Positions 46,408 through 55,753 of a stretch of 64,000 bases of DNA are shown one piece after another. How positions within the stretch are numbered: position 1 is the stretch's first letter; each line of letters begins with the position of its first letter. Below the pieces are notes generated by a model, which worked only from the letters and a program-made list of their open reading frames with translations, did no database searches and was not told the DNA's origin. This DNA is from CANMUM01 sp965263365 (lineage in GTDB: Bacteria > Pseudomonadota > Alphaproteobacteria > Rhodobacterales > Rhodobacteraceae): contig OZ253672.1 in NCBI GenBank assembly GCA_965263365.1, positions 1,984,001-2,048,000 on the forward strand, read 5' to 3'. The position numbers and the translations under genes are program-made.

Positions 46408-46745
46408 AGATCAAACCAATCATTGGGATCGCGGTATTCACCAATCGCGATCCATTCCACCCAAATTCTTGCAAATTTTGTATCAAGCCAAGTGCTAAAT
46501 TTGACAGTAAAACCATCAACACTAACGTTTTCTGTATTGAGAGAGTATCTCAAAAAATTTGCTGTCGAGGCATCCATTAAAGAAATACTCGTCAGAATTT
46601 TAGGTGGAGAAACAAACTGAATTTCAAATTTGATATCCGTATGCGCTGAGCGATTTCCCTCACCAGACCACATTATTCCGTCGCTCTCGAAATCGTTAAA
46701 GAGATTAACATTTCCGCTCAAAATTTTAGTGACGGTCGTATTCAT
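46404..46745 (-). CDS. H-type lectin domain protein
   Basis: 113 residues. The segment FVSPPKILTSISLMDASTAN, LRYSLNTENVSVDGFTVKF, STWLDTKFARIWVEWIAIG matches the H-type lectin domain (Helix pomatia agglutinin, discoidin C-terminus), which binds GalNAc-like sugars as a trimer. No signal peptide is visible. The gene lies 12 bases after atpC on the same strand, and its stop overlaps the end of ccr by four bases on the other strand. Its function in the cell is unknown. Confidence 0.8.
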   Translation of the reverse strand: MNTTVTKILSGNVNLFNDFESDGIMWSGEGNRSAHTDIKFEIQFVSPPKILTSISLMDASTANFLRYSLNTENVSVDGFTVKFSTWLDTKFARIWVEWIAIGEYRDPNDWFDL

Positions 46746-46757
46746 AGTCTATTTCAA

Positions 46758-47162
46758 CTAAGATACTATCGATTTTAATTGATTCAAGTCAGATATCATT
46801 AATTGAGCACTTGCGCTCGCAACCGCATTATCACCTGCGGCTTCGAGTTGAGATTCTGCGAGTTTGAGCTCACTATCAAAAAAATCACTATCGACTTTTT
46901 CTTTTGGCAAAGACCGCTCAGCCAATATCGTCGTGCCTTCCGCCGAAATTTCTGCAAAGCCGCTTGATACAACATATTCCATAATATCACCATTTGTGGC
47001 AACCGCACGAATAATTCCAGGACGCAAATTAACAATTGTTGGCGAGTGATTAACCATCGCTGTAATGTCACCTTCAGCGGCCGGTATTTGCACCATATTA
47101 ACTTCCATAGACGCAAGCTTGCGTTCAGGTGACACCAAATCAAATTTCATCGCTTCAGTCAT
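46758..47162 (-). CDS. atpC: ATP synthase F1 epsilon subunit
   Basis: 134 residues from the ATG at 47160-47162 (MTEAMKFDLVSPERKLAS); an ATG four codons later is an alternative. Family features are NMVQIPAAEGDITAMVNHSP and SGFAEISAEGTTILAE, followed by a C-terminal helical hairpin. It couples rotation and inhibits ATP hydrolysis. Its start lies inside the end of a small YHS-like gene that separates it from atpD. Confidence 0.95.
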   Translation of the reverse strand: MTEAMKFDLVSPERKLASMEVNMVQIPAAEGDITAMVNHSPTIVNLRPGIIRAVATNGDIMEYVVSSGFAEISAEGTTILAERSLPKEKVDSDFFDSELKLAESQLEAAGDNAVASASAQLMISDLNQLKSIVS

Positions 47163-47343
47163 TTGCACTCTCCAATTTTTTCTCAATCAACTCGTCAAAC
47201 AAATCAATTGCTTTGGCGAAATCGTCGCGACAGCCAGGATTACAGAACCCAACTGTCACGCCGCGATAATTAGTCAAGGCTTTCGAATCAACCGGCTTAC
47301 CTGAAAATGGGCAAACTGAGTTGATTGGAGCGCCTTCAGTCAT
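47155..47343 (-). CDS. Small YHS/TRASH-like metal-binding protein inside the atp operon
   Basis: 62 residues. CPFSGKPVDSKALTNYRG followed by VGFCNPGCRDDFAKAIDL has three Cys and the (Y)HS-like pattern used for zinc or copper binding. The ATG overlaps the atpD stop by one base and the TGA lies eight bases inside atpC, so it is translated as part of the ATP synthase operon. A role in metal sensing or in assembly of a membrane complex is possible, but nothing directly shows it. Confidence 0.78.
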   Translation of the reverse strand: MTEGAPINSVCPFSGKPVDSKALTNYRGVTVGFCNPGCRDDFAKAIDLFDELIEKKLESAND

Positions 47344-48767
47344 TACTCAGCAGCTTCGGCGGCCATTTTTTCGGCCTTCTCAATCACGTCATCGATTCCG
47401 CCGACCATATAGAATGCGGCCTCAGGAAGGTGATCAAACTCGCCGGCAACGACGCGTTTAAAGCTATCAATCGTGACATCAAGCGCAACTTGTACGCCAT
47501 CAGATCCAGTAAATACCTTAGCAACATCAAAAGGTTGGGATAAAAAGCGCTGAATCTTACGTGCACGCGCAACTGTAAGTTTGTCTTCCTCTGAAAGCTC
47601 ATCCATACCAAGAATCGCAATGATATCTTGCAATGATTTATAACGCTGTAAAATTCCTTGAACGTCGCGCGCAACTTGATAATGCTCTTCGCCCACGACT
47701 GCTGGGTCAAGTATACGACTTGAAGAGTCGAGCGGGTCAACCGCTGGATAAATACCCAACTCAGAAATTGCACGTGAAAGAACTGTGGTCGCATCTAGGT
47801 GCGCAAAGGTTGTCGCAGGTGCAGGGTCGGTAAGGTCATCCGCAGGCACGTAAACCGCTTGGATCGATGTAATCGAGCCTTGCTTTGTCGAAGTAATCCG
47901 TTCTTGCATCGCGCCCATATCTGTTGCGAGTGTTGGCTGATATCCAACCGCCGATGGAATACGGCCGAGAAGGGCAGACACCTCAGAACCAGCTTGCGTA
48001 AAGCGGAAAATGTTATCAACAAAGAATAGAACATCAGTTCCAGACTGATCGCGGAATTGCTCAGCTAAAGTTAGACCTGTCAATGCCACACGTGCACGCG
48101 CTCCAGGAGGTTCATTCATTTGCCCATAAACAAGCGCCACTTGGCTTTCCTCAAGATTATCAGGTTTAATAACATTTGATTCGATCATCTCATGATAAAG
48201 GTCATTACCTTCACGGGTACGCTCGCCAACACCCGCAAACACTGAGAAGCCCGAGTGCACCTTGGCGATGTTATTGATCAATTCCATGATCAAAACGGTT
48301 TTACCAACGCCAGCACCACCAAAGAGACCAATTTTACCGCCCTTTGCATAAGGCGCGAGCAAATCCACAACCTTAATGCCGGTCACAAGAATTTCTGTTT
48401 CCGTTGCTTGTTCAGAGAATTCAGGCGCGGGCTGATGAATTGCGCGTGTTTCTTTTGTTTTAATAGCCTTGCCTTCATCAACCGGCTCGCCGACAACATT
48501 CAAAATACGACCCAAAGTTGCATTTCCAACAGGAATTGTGATGGGTGAGCCCGAATCTGTAACTTCTTGACCACGCACACAACCTTCTGTCGCGTCCATA
48601 GCGATTGTACGCACCGTGTTTTCACCTAAGTGCTGAGCAACCTCCAAAACCAGTCGCTTACCGTTATTATCTGTTTCAAGCGCATTCAAAATTGCCGGCA
48701 ATTCGCCGTCAAATTTCACATCAACAACTGCGCCAATGATCTGTGTGATTTTACCTTTACTCGCCAT
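47343..48767 (-). CDS. atpD: ATP synthase F1 beta subunit
   Basis: 474 residues. The catalytic subunit shows Walker A GLFGGAGVGKTVLIMELI, FAGVGERTREGNDLY, ALVYGQMNEPPGARARV, VLFFVDNIFRFTQAGSEVSA and the DELSEED-like loop MDELSEEDKLTV. Normal length; its stop overlaps the YHS-like gene. Confidence 0.98.
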   Translation of the reverse strand: MASKGKITQIIGAVVDVKFDGELPAILNALETDNNGKRLVLEVAQHLGENTVRTIAMDATEGCVRGQEVTDSGSPITIPVGNATLGRILNVVGEPVDEGKAIKTKETRAIHQPAPEFSEQATETEILVTGIKVVDLLAPYAKGGKIGLFGGAGVGKTVLIMELINNIAKVHSGFSVFAGVGERTREGNDLYHEMIESNVIKPDNLEESQVALVYGQMNEPPGARARVALTGLTLAEQFRDQSGTDVLFFVDNIFRFTQAGSEVSALLGRIPSAVGYQPTLATDMGAMQERITSTKQGSITSIQAVYVPADDLTDPAPATTFAHLDATTVLSRAISELGIYPAVDPLDSSSRILDPAVVGEEHYQVARDVQGILQRYKSLQDIIAILGMDELSEEDKLTVARARKIQRFLSQPFDVAKVFTGSDGVQVALDVTIDSFKRVVAGEFDHLPEAAFYMVGGIDDVIEKAEKMAAEAAE

Positions 48768-48782
48768 AAGTCTCTCCGCTTA

Positions 48783-49649
48783 TTAAAGCGCTTCCGCGCC
48801 CGAAATAATTTCTATTAATTCGCTCGTAATCGCCGCTTGGCGGGTACGGTTATATTCAATTGTTAATCTCTCAATCATATCGCCTGCATTTCGCGTTGCG
48901 TTATCCATTGCTGACATTCGTGCGCCTTGCTCGGACGCAGAATTTTCCAGAAGTGCCGAGAAAATTTGTGTCGCAATTGAACGTGGCAACAATTCTCCCA
49001 AAATGACTTCTTCACTCGGCTCATACTCATATAGAGATGTGTTGGAATCTTCTGGTGCTTGCACTGGAATAAGCTGTTGTGCAGTCGGCGTTTGAGAAAT
49101 CACCGACTGAAACTTTGCAAAATACAAAGTCGCCACATCAAACTCATTAGCGTCAAAACTCGTCGTAATGTTTTGAGCAATTTGATTAGCATCTTCGTAG
49201 CCAATTTTTTTCACACCGGACAAATCAACATGATCAATCATATGATTTGAAAAATCGCGTTTCAATTGCTCGCGACCTTTTTTCCCGATCGTTAAAATCT
49301 TGACTGTCTTACCAGCATTTAAAAGCGCTGAAATATCGGCACGCGCCTTTTTTACGATATTTGTGTTAAAACCTCCGCAGAGACCACGTTCAGAAGTCGC
49401 AACGATGAGTAAATGTGTCTCATCTTTACCGCTGCCCGATAACAACTTAGGCGCAGATGCATTGCCAGCATTCGCAGCTGTCAAGTTCGAAATCACATGA
49501 TTCATGCGTTCTGCATAGGGGCGAGAGGCCTCTGCAGCCTCTTGCGCGCGGCGCAACTTAGCGGCAGATACCATCTGCATTGCTTTTGTGATCTTACGCG
49601 TTGATTTAACGCTCTCGATCCGGATTTTTAAGTCTTTGAGGTTTGCCAT
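48783..49649 (-). CDS. atpG: ATP synthase F1 gamma subunit
   Basis: 288 residues. The central shaft: LKDLKIRIESVKSTRKITKAM, MVSAAKLRRAQEAA at the N-terminus, SERGLCGGFNTNIVKK in the middle, and MDNATRNAGDMIERLTIEYN, RTRQAAITSELIEIISGAEA at the C-terminus. It sits 28 bases after atpA and 15 bases before atpD. Confidence 0.98.
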   Translation of the reverse strand: MANLKDLKIRIESVKSTRKITKAMQMVSAAKLRRAQEAAEASRPYAERMNHVISNLTAANAGNASAPKLLSGSGKDETHLLIVATSERGLCGGFNTNIVKKARADISALLNAGKTVKILTIGKKGREQLKRDFSNHMIDHVDLSGVKKIGYEDANQIAQNITTSFDANEFDVATLYFAKFQSVISQTPTAQQLIPVQAPEDSNTSLYEYEPSEEVILGELLPRSIATQIFSALLENSASEQGARMSAMDNATRNAGDMIERLTIEYNRTRQAAITSELIEIISGAEAL

Positions 49650-49677
49650 TTCGCAAATCTCCCTTTCTTAGACCAAA

Positions 49678-51219
49678 TTAAGCAAAACTCTTTGCGAAAT
49701 CTTCGATAGCCTTCTTGATCGGTTCTTCTTCATCACCTTTGATTTTCGGATCATTTTTCGTAAGATGATCAAGTAGGTCTTTGCAATTCGAACGCAAATG
49801 CTCCAAAAGTCCTTTTTCGAAACGACCAACATCTTTGACGTCAATCTGATCCAAATAACCTTTGGTACCTGCATAAATAACTACAACTTGCTCAGCATTC
49901 GTCAGTGGCGAATACTGGGGCTGTTTCAATAGTTCGGTTAAACGTGCACCGCGGTTTAGAAGTTTTTGTGTTGCCACATCCAAATCAGAACCAAACTGCG
50001 CGAAAGCCGCCATTTCACGATATTGCGCAAGCTCCAACTTAATTGAACCTGCAACAGATTTCATCGCATTGGTTTGCGCTGAAGATCCCACACGAGATAC
50101 AGAAAGACCTGTATTCACAGCGGGACGAATACCTTGGAAAAAGAGCTCTGTTTCTAAGAAAATCTGACCATCTGTAATTGAAATCACGTTAGTTGGAATA
50201 AACGCAGAAACGTCACCACCTTGTGTTTCGATGATTGGAAGTGCCGTCAATGAGCCATTTCCAGCCTTATCACCCATTTTCGCAGAACGCTCGAGCAAAC
50301 GGGAGTGCAGATAGAAAACGTCACCTGGATAAGCTTCACGACCAGGTGGACGACGAAGCAATAGTGACATTTGACGATAAGCCACGGCTTGCTTTGAAAG
50401 ATCATCATAAATCATGAGGGCGTGCATTCCATTATCGCGGAAGTATTCACCCATCGACGTCGCTGCATAAGGAGCTAGGAACTGCATCGGAGCTGGATCA
50501 GATGCGGTTGCCGCCACAACAATTGAATATTCAAGAGCACCAGATTCTTCCAGCTTTTTTACAAGCTGTGCGACTGTCGAGCGTTTTTGACCAACCGCAA
50601 CATAAACGCAAAATAGTTTTTTGCTATCATCTTTGCCAGCCGCGTCGTTATATGATTTTTGGTTCAATATCGCGTCGAGTGCGACTGCAGTCTTACCTGT
50701 TTGACGGTCGCCAATAATCAACTCACGTTGTCCGCGTCCAATCGGAATCAAAGCGTCAACGGACTTCAATCCTGTTGCCATCGGCTCATGAACAGATTTA
50801 CGCGGAATAATGCCCGGTGCCTTAACGTCAGCAATTTGACGCTTCTTTGCTTTGATCGGGCCTTTGCCATCGATAGGATTGCCGAGAGCGTCAACAACGC
50901 GCCCCAAAAGCTCAGGACCAACAGGAACGTCAACGATTGTTTTTGTACGCTTAACAACGCCGCCTTCCGCGATTGCACGGTCATCTCCAAAAATCACAAC
51001 CCCGACGTTATCTTCCTCAAGGTTAAGCGCCATGCCGCGTGTTCCGTCAGCGAACTCGACCATTTCACCGGCCTGTACATGGTCCAGACCATAAACACGT
51101 GCGATACCATCGCCGACTGACAAAACGCGACCAACCTCGGCGACTTCAGCTTCTTTGCCGTGGTTTGCGATTTGATCTTTCAATATTGCTGAAATTTCTG
51201 ATGCTTGGATGCCCATCAT
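49678..51219 (-). CDS. atpA: ATP synthase F1 alpha subunit
   Basis: 513 residues. Regulatory nucleotide-binding subunit with GDRQTGKTAVALDAI (P-loop), VYVAVGQKRSTVAQL, MIYDDLSKQAVAYRQMSLLL and RRPPGREAYPGDVFYLHSRL. It starts at one of two adjacent ATG codons (51219 or 51216), the first overlapping the atpH stop. Confidence 0.98.
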   Translation of the reverse strand: MMGIQASEISAILKDQIANHGKEAEVAEVGRVLSVGDGIARVYGLDHVQAGEMVEFADGTRGMALNLEEDNVGVVIFGDDRAIAEGGVVKRTKTIVDVPVGPELLGRVVDALGNPIDGKGPIKAKKRQIADVKAPGIIPRKSVHEPMATGLKSVDALIPIGRGQRELIIGDRQTGKTAVALDAILNQKSYNDAAGKDDSKKLFCVYVAVGQKRSTVAQLVKKLEESGALEYSIVVAATASDPAPMQFLAPYAATSMGEYFRDNGMHALMIYDDLSKQAVAYRQMSLLLRRPPGREAYPGDVFYLHSRLLERSAKMGDKAGNGSLTALPIIETQGGDVSAFIPTNVISITDGQIFLETELFFQGIRPAVNTGLSVSRVGSSAQTNAMKSVAGSIKLELAQYREMAAFAQFGSDLDVATQKLLNRGARLTELLKQPQYSPLTNAEQVVVIYAGTKGYLDQIDVKDVGRFEKGLLEHLRSNCKDLLDHLTKNDPKIKGDEEEPIKKAIEDFAKSFA

Positions 51220-51758
51220 CCGACCTCTTTCATTGCATTGTGGAATTTAGAAAGCTTACCTTTAACAGAGCTGTCAATCATGGTTGAACCCACTTTGACA
51301 ACCATGCCGCCAACCAAGCTTTCATCGATTGTAGTTTCAATAGTCACGGTTTTGCCGAACTTCTTAGTTAAAACGCTTGTGAGCGACTTAAGTTGGGCGG
51401 CCGTCATTTTTTGAGCGGTCGCAACCTCAGCAACAACTTCGTTGCGCTCGTAGGTCACCATTTCCCGAAATGACGCGATTACACTTTCTAACAAGCCTAA
51501 ACGACCGCGCGCGGCCATTACATTCAACGTATTCGCGAGAACTGCGTGGAATTTAGCCTTTTTCGATATCGCGCTCACGATATTCTCCTGAGATGTTCGG
51601 CCAACAACGGGAGAGCTAAGCGCTGAGACTAATTCTTGACTATCAGCTAAAATATGAGCCAATTCATCGACTTGCGATTCAATAGCTTCTAACGCTTTTT
51701 TTTCTTTTGCGAGCTCAAAAAGCGCTGTCGCATATCTTTTTCCAGTAGCGTCTGACAA
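51216..51758 (-). CDS. atpH: ATP synthase F1 delta subunit
   Basis: 180 residues. Links F1 to the peripheral stalk. The helical N-terminal domain (GKRYATALFELAKEKKALE), the middle (ISKKAKFHAVLANTLNVMAARGRL) and the C-terminal motif TIDESLVGGMVVKVGSTMID are standard. It is first in the operon; the 200 bases upstream hold its promoter but no further gene. The F0 genes are not in the window. Confidence 0.96.
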   Translation of the reverse strand: MSDATGKRYATALFELAKEKKALEAIESQVDELAHILADSQELVSALSSPVVGRTSQENIVSAISKKAKFHAVLANTLNVMAARGRLGLLESVIASFREMVTYERNEVVAEVATAQKMTAAQLKSLTSVLTKKFGKTVTIETTIDESLVGGMVVKVGSTMIDSSVKGKLSKFHNAMKEVG

Positions 51759-51964
51759 AATAAAACCCTCTGTACTTTACATTATGGGGCGAACAACGCA
51801 CCAATTTTTGGCACTCGAATCTGTCTATACAGTATTCAAAGCGACAATTTGAGCGTTTACTAGCAAAGCGTTGATGGCTTGGCAAGATACGAATCGTAGG
51901 AATCATGATAGAAAAGTCCTCAAACGAAACTAACATTAATATGGAACTTGCTAAATAAATGAAT

Positions 51965-52699
51965 CTATTGCTTTTGAACCAATGGCTTGAGAATCGGATT
52001 TGCATAAATTGGGTCTTTTTGTCGCAATTTTGGCGGCGAAACGCCGACACGTTTGGTAACTTCGACAACAAGCACACCTGCGAAATAGCGCCGAGATGGC
52101 CGCTTTAAGCCCCATTCAAAAAAGCGCGCCATTTTCATTCCCCATCTCGATTGCAAAGGTGGCGCATATAGTGCTCCGTCCATGCGTGTAACTTCAAAAC
52201 GGTTATCATTTAAGATATCACGCACCTGATTGCTGCTATAAGGCCTTCCGAAACCAAAAGGGGTCGCTTCAGAACTCGCCCAAATCCCTAACCGGTTCGG
52301 TAAAATAAATAAGGCCTTACCCTCTGGCGCCAAGATCCGCCAAATTTCTTCCAAAAGCGCATTCGGGTTTTCACTAGATTCTAACGCGTGCGCAATCAGC
52401 ACATAGTCCGCTGAACCCGCCAAGATCGGCCATGCGTCTTCACTACATAAGACAGAAGCATTTCGTTCACCCGGCGGCCAGGCCATGACACCTTGCCCGT
52501 CAGGCATTAAATTCACCAAATTTTGAAATCGCCCCCTCAAAGGGCGCAAAAAAGGAGATGCAAACCCAAAACCGACTAAAGAGCCGCCTGAGTTATCTCC
52601 CCAAATATCATGAATTGTTTCTTGAATACGGCGCTGAACAGAACGCCCCAGACGCGATTGATAATAGAAATTCCGAAATTCGCTGACATCATGATACAT
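51965..52699 (-). CDS. Class I SAM-dependent methyltransferase
   Basis: 244 residues from the ATG at 52697-52699 (MYHDVSEFRNFYYQSRLG); a longer start would overlap gloB. The fold is seen in SLVGFGFASPFLRPLRG, VLCSEDAWPILAGSADYVLI, AHALESSENPNALLEEIWRI and PEGKALFILPNRLGIWA. The family is often found beside gloB in alphaproteobacteria. The methyl acceptor is unknown. Confidence 0.85.
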   Translation of the reverse strand: MYHDVSEFRNFYYQSRLGRSVQRRIQETIHDIWGDNSGGSLVGFGFASPFLRPLRGRFQNLVNLMPDGQGVMAWPPGERNASVLCSEDAWPILAGSADYVLIAHALESSENPNALLEEIWRILAPEGKALFILPNRLGIWASSEATPFGFGRPYSSNQVRDILNDNRFEVTRMDGALYAPPLQSRWGMKMARFFEWGLKRPSRRYFAGVLVVEVTKRVGVSPPKLRQKDPIYANPILKPLVQKQ

Positions 52700-52735
52700 T
52701 GCAAAAAAATGCACTGATTCTCTAAGGATAGCAAG

Positions 52736-53500
52736 ATGATTCAAATACACATATTAAACGCGCTAGATGACAATTACACCTATATCATCGAAAACAAAAC
52801 TCTCAAAAAAGCCATTGTTATTGATGTTGCAGATGGAAATATCGTCAACCAATTCTTAGAAGCCAATCAATTAAAACTAGAAGCTGTTTTGTTAACCCAT
52901 CATCATTGGGATCATGTTGACGGCCTGAAACAGCTGGACATTCTAAGTACCGTTGTCATTGGCAATACCAGCGATGCTCACAGGCTACCCAAAATGGATC
53001 ACGAAATCAAACCTGGAAGTGTCTTTGAAATCGCAGATGTTAGGCTTGAAACGATAAACGCAGATGGTCACACAAATGGTCAAGTCGCATACTATGCGCC
53101 CGCGATTGGGGCGCTTTTCTCAGCAGATAGCTTGATGAGTTGGGGCTGTGGTAAGCTTTATGAGGGGACGCCAAAGCAAATGCATGCAACCTTCAAGCGT
53201 TTTGCCAATTTTCCTGATGAAACTTTGGTGTTTTCAGGGCACAATTACGGCGAAATAAATGGTCGTTTCGCGCTTTCGCTCGATCCTTCTCATGGCCCCT
53301 CTATTGAGCGTTTTGAAAAAATACGGCAACAAAATAAGAGCAAGTCACCGATCGTACCCGTTTCATTGGCTGAAGAAAAACAAACCAATCCTTATTATCG
53401 TATGTATGATGATGAATATGCGCGTTTACTTGGAATCAAAGAGTTATCCTATGACCGGCGCTTTGCCCATATTCGTAAACTCCGCGATCATTTTAAATAG
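52736..53500 (+). CDS. gloB: Hydroxyacylglutathione hydrolase (glyoxalase II)
   Basis: 254 residues. Metallo-beta-lactamase fold with THHHWDHVDG (54-63) holding the two metals, plus DGHTNGQVAYY, FSADSLMSWGCGKLYEGTP and the substrate-binding FSGHNYGEING. It hydrolyses S-lactoylglutathione to lactate, finishing methylglyoxal detoxification. It is divergent from the methyltransferase gene with a 36-base gap. Confidence 0.95.
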   Translation: MIQIHILNALDDNYTYIIENKTLKKAIVIDVADGNIVNQFLEANQLKLEAVLLTHHHWDHVDGLKQLDILSTVVIGNTSDAHRLPKMDHEIKPGSVFEIADVRLETINADGHTNGQVAYYAPAIGALFSADSLMSWGCGKLYEGTPKQMHATFKRFANFPDETLVFSGHNYGEINGRFALSLDPSHGPSIERFEKIRQQNKSKSPIVPVSLAEEKQTNPYYRMYDDEYARLLGIKELSYDRRFAHIRKLRDHFK

Positions 53501-53632
53501 ATCATCAAGCTGTTCTCTCAACGTGCTTTTTGTAATTTTGGAGCGCAAAATTGGGCCGATGGTAAAAATCGCCTTGCATAAGTTTGCACTTATCGCAAAA
53601 ATGTTGGTCTTGATAAATTTAGAAAGCCTAAA

Positions 53633-54865
53633 ATGTTTGAGAGTTTTTTTCCGCGCCCTAAACTATTTTTGATCTTCACAATGATCTTTGGGATCGCCGC
53701 AATGGTGATTTGGTATTATTTTCGAAAAGATCTCGGAATTTGGCTTAACCTTCCTTTTCCGGCCGAAGACGCACCCAACGTGATTGGGTTTCAATTTTTT
53801 CTCACGAATAATTTTCTTGTTTTTTATTGGTATTATGGCGTGATGGCTGGGATTTGGGCGGCCTTTTGGTATTTTTTCGCCCCTCACAAGTGGCAAAATT
53901 GGTCAGTGCTGGGATCCGCGCTTATCATCTTTCTCACCTTTGTAAATGTACAAACCTTTGTTGGGCTCAATTATTGGGTGGGTGATCTTTATAATAATAT
54001 TCAAGTCTCGCTGACCCCCAATGCTGAAAATAAGCCTGTTGCCGCTGACTATTTTAACTCCATTCGTACTTTTTGGGAAATGGCAATCGTTTTTGTCATC
54101 GTCGCCGTATTTAACCACTTTTTTGTGCAACATTATATTTTTCGCTGGCGTGAAGCTATGAATAATTTTTATGTGGCAAAATGGGATAAAATTCGAAATA
54201 TCGAGGGCGCATCTCAACGTATTCAAGAAGACACAATGCGTTTTGCATCAATCATGCAATCACTCGGTGTAAATATCATCGAAAGTGTGATGACCATTTT
54301 TGCATTCTTACCTCTTTTATACGCGCTCTCGGCAAATATTGAATCAATTCCTTTTTTAGGCAATATTCCTGCCCCACTTGTGACCGTTTCAATCGCGTGG
54401 GCAATCTTTGGCACTTTATTAATGATAATCGCAGGGATCAAACTACCTGGGCTTGAATTTATGAACCAACGTGTGGAAGCCGCTTACCGTAAAGAGCTTG
54501 TTTATGGCGAAGACGATGTGGAACGCGCACAATCTGGCACACTCAATACGCTATTCAAAGACGTAAGAAAAAACTACTTCCGCATATTTGGTCACTATGT
54601 TTATTTTAATCTATTTAGAAATCTCTACCTAAATGCAGACAACGTATTTACACTGTTGATTCTTCTGCCGACCATTGTTGCAGGTGCAATTACTTTTGGC
54701 ATATATCAACAAATCTCGCGTGCATTTTCACAAATATCTGACAGTTTTCAATTCTTAATCAAATCGTGGCCAACAATCATCGACTTACTTTCTGTTTATA
54801 AGCGATTGAAGTCTTTCCAAGCGGCAATTGATAACGAAGACCTCCCGCAAATTGATCAAGAATAA
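53633..54865 (+). CDS. sbmA: SbmA/BacA-type peptide transporter
   Basis: 410 residues with about eight membrane helices. The SbmA/BacA family pattern shows FFPRPKLFLIFTM at the start, FVNVQTFVGLNYWVGDLYNN, ADYFNSIRTFWEMAIVFVIV, RWREAMNNFYVAKWDKIRNI, EGASQRIQEDTMRFA and SVYKRLKSFQAAI. These proton-driven importers take up proline-rich and azole-containing peptides. It is intriguing in a genome with remnants of a YcaO cluster, but it lies far from it. It ends at a bidirectional terminator. Confidence 0.92.
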   Translation: MFESFFPRPKLFLIFTMIFGIAAMVIWYYFRKDLGIWLNLPFPAEDAPNVIGFQFFLTNNFLVFYWYYGVMAGIWAAFWYFFAPHKWQNWSVLGSALIIFLTFVNVQTFVGLNYWVGDLYNNIQVSLTPNAENKPVAADYFNSIRTFWEMAIVFVIVAVFNHFFVQHYIFRWREAMNNFYVAKWDKIRNIEGASQRIQEDTMRFASIMQSLGVNIIESVMTIFAFLPLLYALSANIESIPFLGNIPAPLVTVSIAWAIFGTLLMIIAGIKLPGLEFMNQRVEAAYRKELVYGEDDVERAQSGTLNTLFKDVRKNYFRIFGHYVYFNLFRNLYLNADNVFTLLILLPTIVAGAITFGIYQQISRAFSQISDSFQFLIKSWPTIIDLLSVYKRLKSFQAAIDNEDLPQIDQE

Positions 54866-54893
54866 TCAATCAGTTTGAAGAAACTAAGCCTAA

Positions 54894-54918
54894 AAAACCC
54901 GCCTCGAAGGCGGGTTTT
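54894..54918. terminator. Bidirectional terminator between sbmA and petC
   Basis: Arms AAAACCCGCC and GGCGGGTTTT with a five-base loop TCGAA. A-rich before and T-rich after, it works for both convergent genes. Confidence 0.93.
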
Positions 54919-54935
54919 AAATCATAACTTATCGC

Positions 54936-55739
54936 TTAATCTTTTTTATGCTTCACATTGTACCAAATGGCTTTATTTGTGAACCAAAGCAGTACCGTGA
55001 GTACAAACAACATCGAAGTGATCACGAGACCCGTTTTCTTGCGCTGATTTAAATTCGGCTCTGCAGTCCACATCAAAAACGCCGAGACATCAGCCGCATA
55101 TTGTTCGACAGTTTCAGGAATGTCTGCGTTGCCTTCATAGGCGTCGTTATAATCAACGAGACCATCTTCAAGCGGAGGGCCCATCGAAATATAGCCGCCG
55201 TCAAATGATTTGTTTTCATAAAGGAGGGCACCATATTCTTCTTTTTCTTTGCCGGTGTAATTCGTGAGCAAGTTGAAAATATACTCGGGGCCACCCATGC
55301 CTTTGACGATTTGATTGATACCGAGACCATGAGGCCCGTGAAAGCCTGCGCGCGCTTTTGCCATTAATGACAAATCTGGTGCGCCTGCATCTCTATTATC
55401 AGGGAAGTTATCTGAATATGTTCCGTCTCGGCTATCGCGTAAGTTTTCGTCCCAAACGAGGAAGCCTTTCGCGTATTCGCGTGCCTGACCCTCTGTAATT
55501 TCAGGACCGCCCTTATCATCAAGTGAATAAAAACCTACATATTGAAGACCATGACAAGCCGCACAAACTTCTGTGTAAACTTGAAGCCCGCGTTGTAATT
55601 GATCTTTATCAAACGAACCAAATGGGCCTTCAAAAGACCAATCATAATCTTCGATATGAATATCGCCCCCACCAGCTGCATTGAGACCGGCGGGTACAAG
55701 TGCAAGAGAAGCGAGTGCTGAAATTAGATATTTTTTCAT
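54936..55739 (-). CDS. petC: Cytochrome c1 of the bc1 complex
   Basis: 267 residues. A signal peptide (MKKYLISALASLALVPAGLNA) is followed by the haem site CAACH (59-63) and by the axial Met region (DGGYISMGPPLEDGLVDY). One C-terminal membrane anchor (GLVITSMLFVLTVLLWF). It passes electrons from the Rieske protein to cytochrome c. It is third in petABC, 15 bases after petB. Confidence 0.96.
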   Translation of the reverse strand: MKKYLISALASLALVPAGLNAAGGGDIHIEDYDWSFEGPFGSFDKDQLQRGLQVYTEVCAACHGLQYVGFYSLDDKGGPEITEGQAREYAKGFLVWDENLRDSRDGTYSDNFPDNRDAGAPDLSLMAKARAGFHGPHGLGINQIVKGMGGPEYIFNLLTNYTGKEKEEYGALLYENKSFDGGYISMGPPLEDGLVDYNDAYEGNADIPETVEQYAADVSAFLMWTAEPNLNQRKKTGLVITSMLFVLTVLLWFTNKAIWYNVKHKKD

Positions 55740-55753
55740 GTTTCTATCTCCTG

